Below are positions 43,051-43,192 of a DNA stretch of 43,192 nt, one piece after another. The stretch comes from Victivallales bacterium. GTDB lineage: Bacteria > Verrucomicrobiota > Lentisphaeria > Oligosphaerales > Oligosphaeraceae. The translations under genes and the position numbers were made by a program. The stretch is from assembly GCA_017964325.1 (NCBI GenBank), contig JAGCSE010000110.1, positions 1-43,192 of the forward strand. The letters run 5' to 3'. Position 1 is the first letter of the stretch, and every line of letters starts with the position of its first letter. The notes below the pieces were generated by a model. It did no database searches. It saw only the letters and a list, made by a program, of their open reading frames with translations, and was not told the origin of the DNA.

Positions 43051-43192
43051 AATTGTGAATTGTGAATTGTGAATTGTGAATTGTGAATTGTGAATTGTGA
43101 ATTGTGAATTGTGAATTGTGAATTGTGAATTGTGAATTGTGAATTGTGAATTGTGAATTGTGAATTGTGAATTGTGAATTGTGAATTGTGAA
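43051..43192. repeat. Perfect tandem heptamer (AATTGTG)n, about 20 copies, runs off the window
   Basis: 142 bases of an exact 7-base period with no interruption, still running at the last base of the window. Not a CRISPR array: no spacers. The longest of the period-7 repeats in this window. Confidence 0.97.

Noticed and set aside
43051..43192. CRISPR array
   Set aside because: Continuous 7-base unit with no spacers.

Overview
This looks like a chromosomal segment of a free-living or gut-associated PVC-superphylum bacterium, most likely Lentisphaerota/Victivallales-like. That is inferred from gene content, not proven. The signs are a Tat-exported Gfo/Idh/MocA oxidoreductase beside a ThuA-HEAT-discoidin protein, a DUF6259-like glycosidase candidate beside a GH38 alpha-mannosidase, an archaeal-type PurO IMP cyclohydrolase, DUF1573 and PPC-type secreted proteins, and a type III secretion chaperone/effector-like pair.

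Layout. 1-10.1 kb, minus strand: envelope and secreted proteins. These are a DUF1573 lipoprotein cut by the window edge, a large secreted protein with a thioredoxin-like N-terminus, a parvulin-type PPIase, a membrane-anchored helical-repeat protein, a Cys-rich secreted protein with a long AT-rich leader and strong terminator, and a chitobiase-C-like repeat protein. The large thioredoxin-like protein and the chitobiase-C-like protein end in a related C-terminal domain. 10.3-18.0 kb, plus strand: PurO, a 1403-residue glycosidase-like protein, and alpha-mannosidase. 18.1-22.7 kb, minus: an AAA ATPase with a DUF234-like nuclease tail, and a 981-residue coiled-coil/TerD-like protein of the MXAN_6230/SCO0854 type. 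22.7-23.7 kb: a gene-free block of inverted and direct repeats, including a 213-bp-period tandem duplication. 23.7-31.3 kb, minus: a probable five-gene operon of Gfo/Idh/MocA, ThuA-HEAT-F5/8C, a 132-residue unknown, and two paralogous U32-like Fe-S-type proteins. 31.4-34.5 kb, plus: a Bat-like membrane protein, tRNA-Leu(CAG), a decayed segment, and an Rpn-type nuclease gene. 34.8-37.8 kb, plus: a tightly coupled three-gene envelope module (54-residue membrane peptide, kinase-like/methyltransferase fusion, LtaS-like membrane phosphatase/transferase). 38.1-41.1 kb, plus: a CesT-like chaperone and an 833-residue effector candidate with PI3K/PI4K-like catalytic motifs. 41.1-42.9 kb, minus: TadE/prepilin-like protein, small exported protein and PP2C phosphatase, each overlapping the next. 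The window ends inside a perfect 7-bp tandem repeat.

A genome-scale theme is visible. Imperfect or perfect period-7 repeats sit in the intergenic DNA, and several begin at, or overlap, the stop codon of the preceding gene (near 3.9, 5.2, 18.0 and 30.0 kb; also near 0.9, 8.0 and 43.1 kb). They resemble the heptamer STRR repeats described in cyanobacteria, but in an apparently unrelated lineage.

The best candidates for undescribed biology are the chaperone plus kinase-like effector pair, the YIDAGTGS-peptide/methyltransferase/LtaS-like module, the TerD-like gene with its repeat-rich upstream region and sigma-54-like site, the shared C-terminal domain of secreted proteins, and the stop-codon-associated heptamer arrays.
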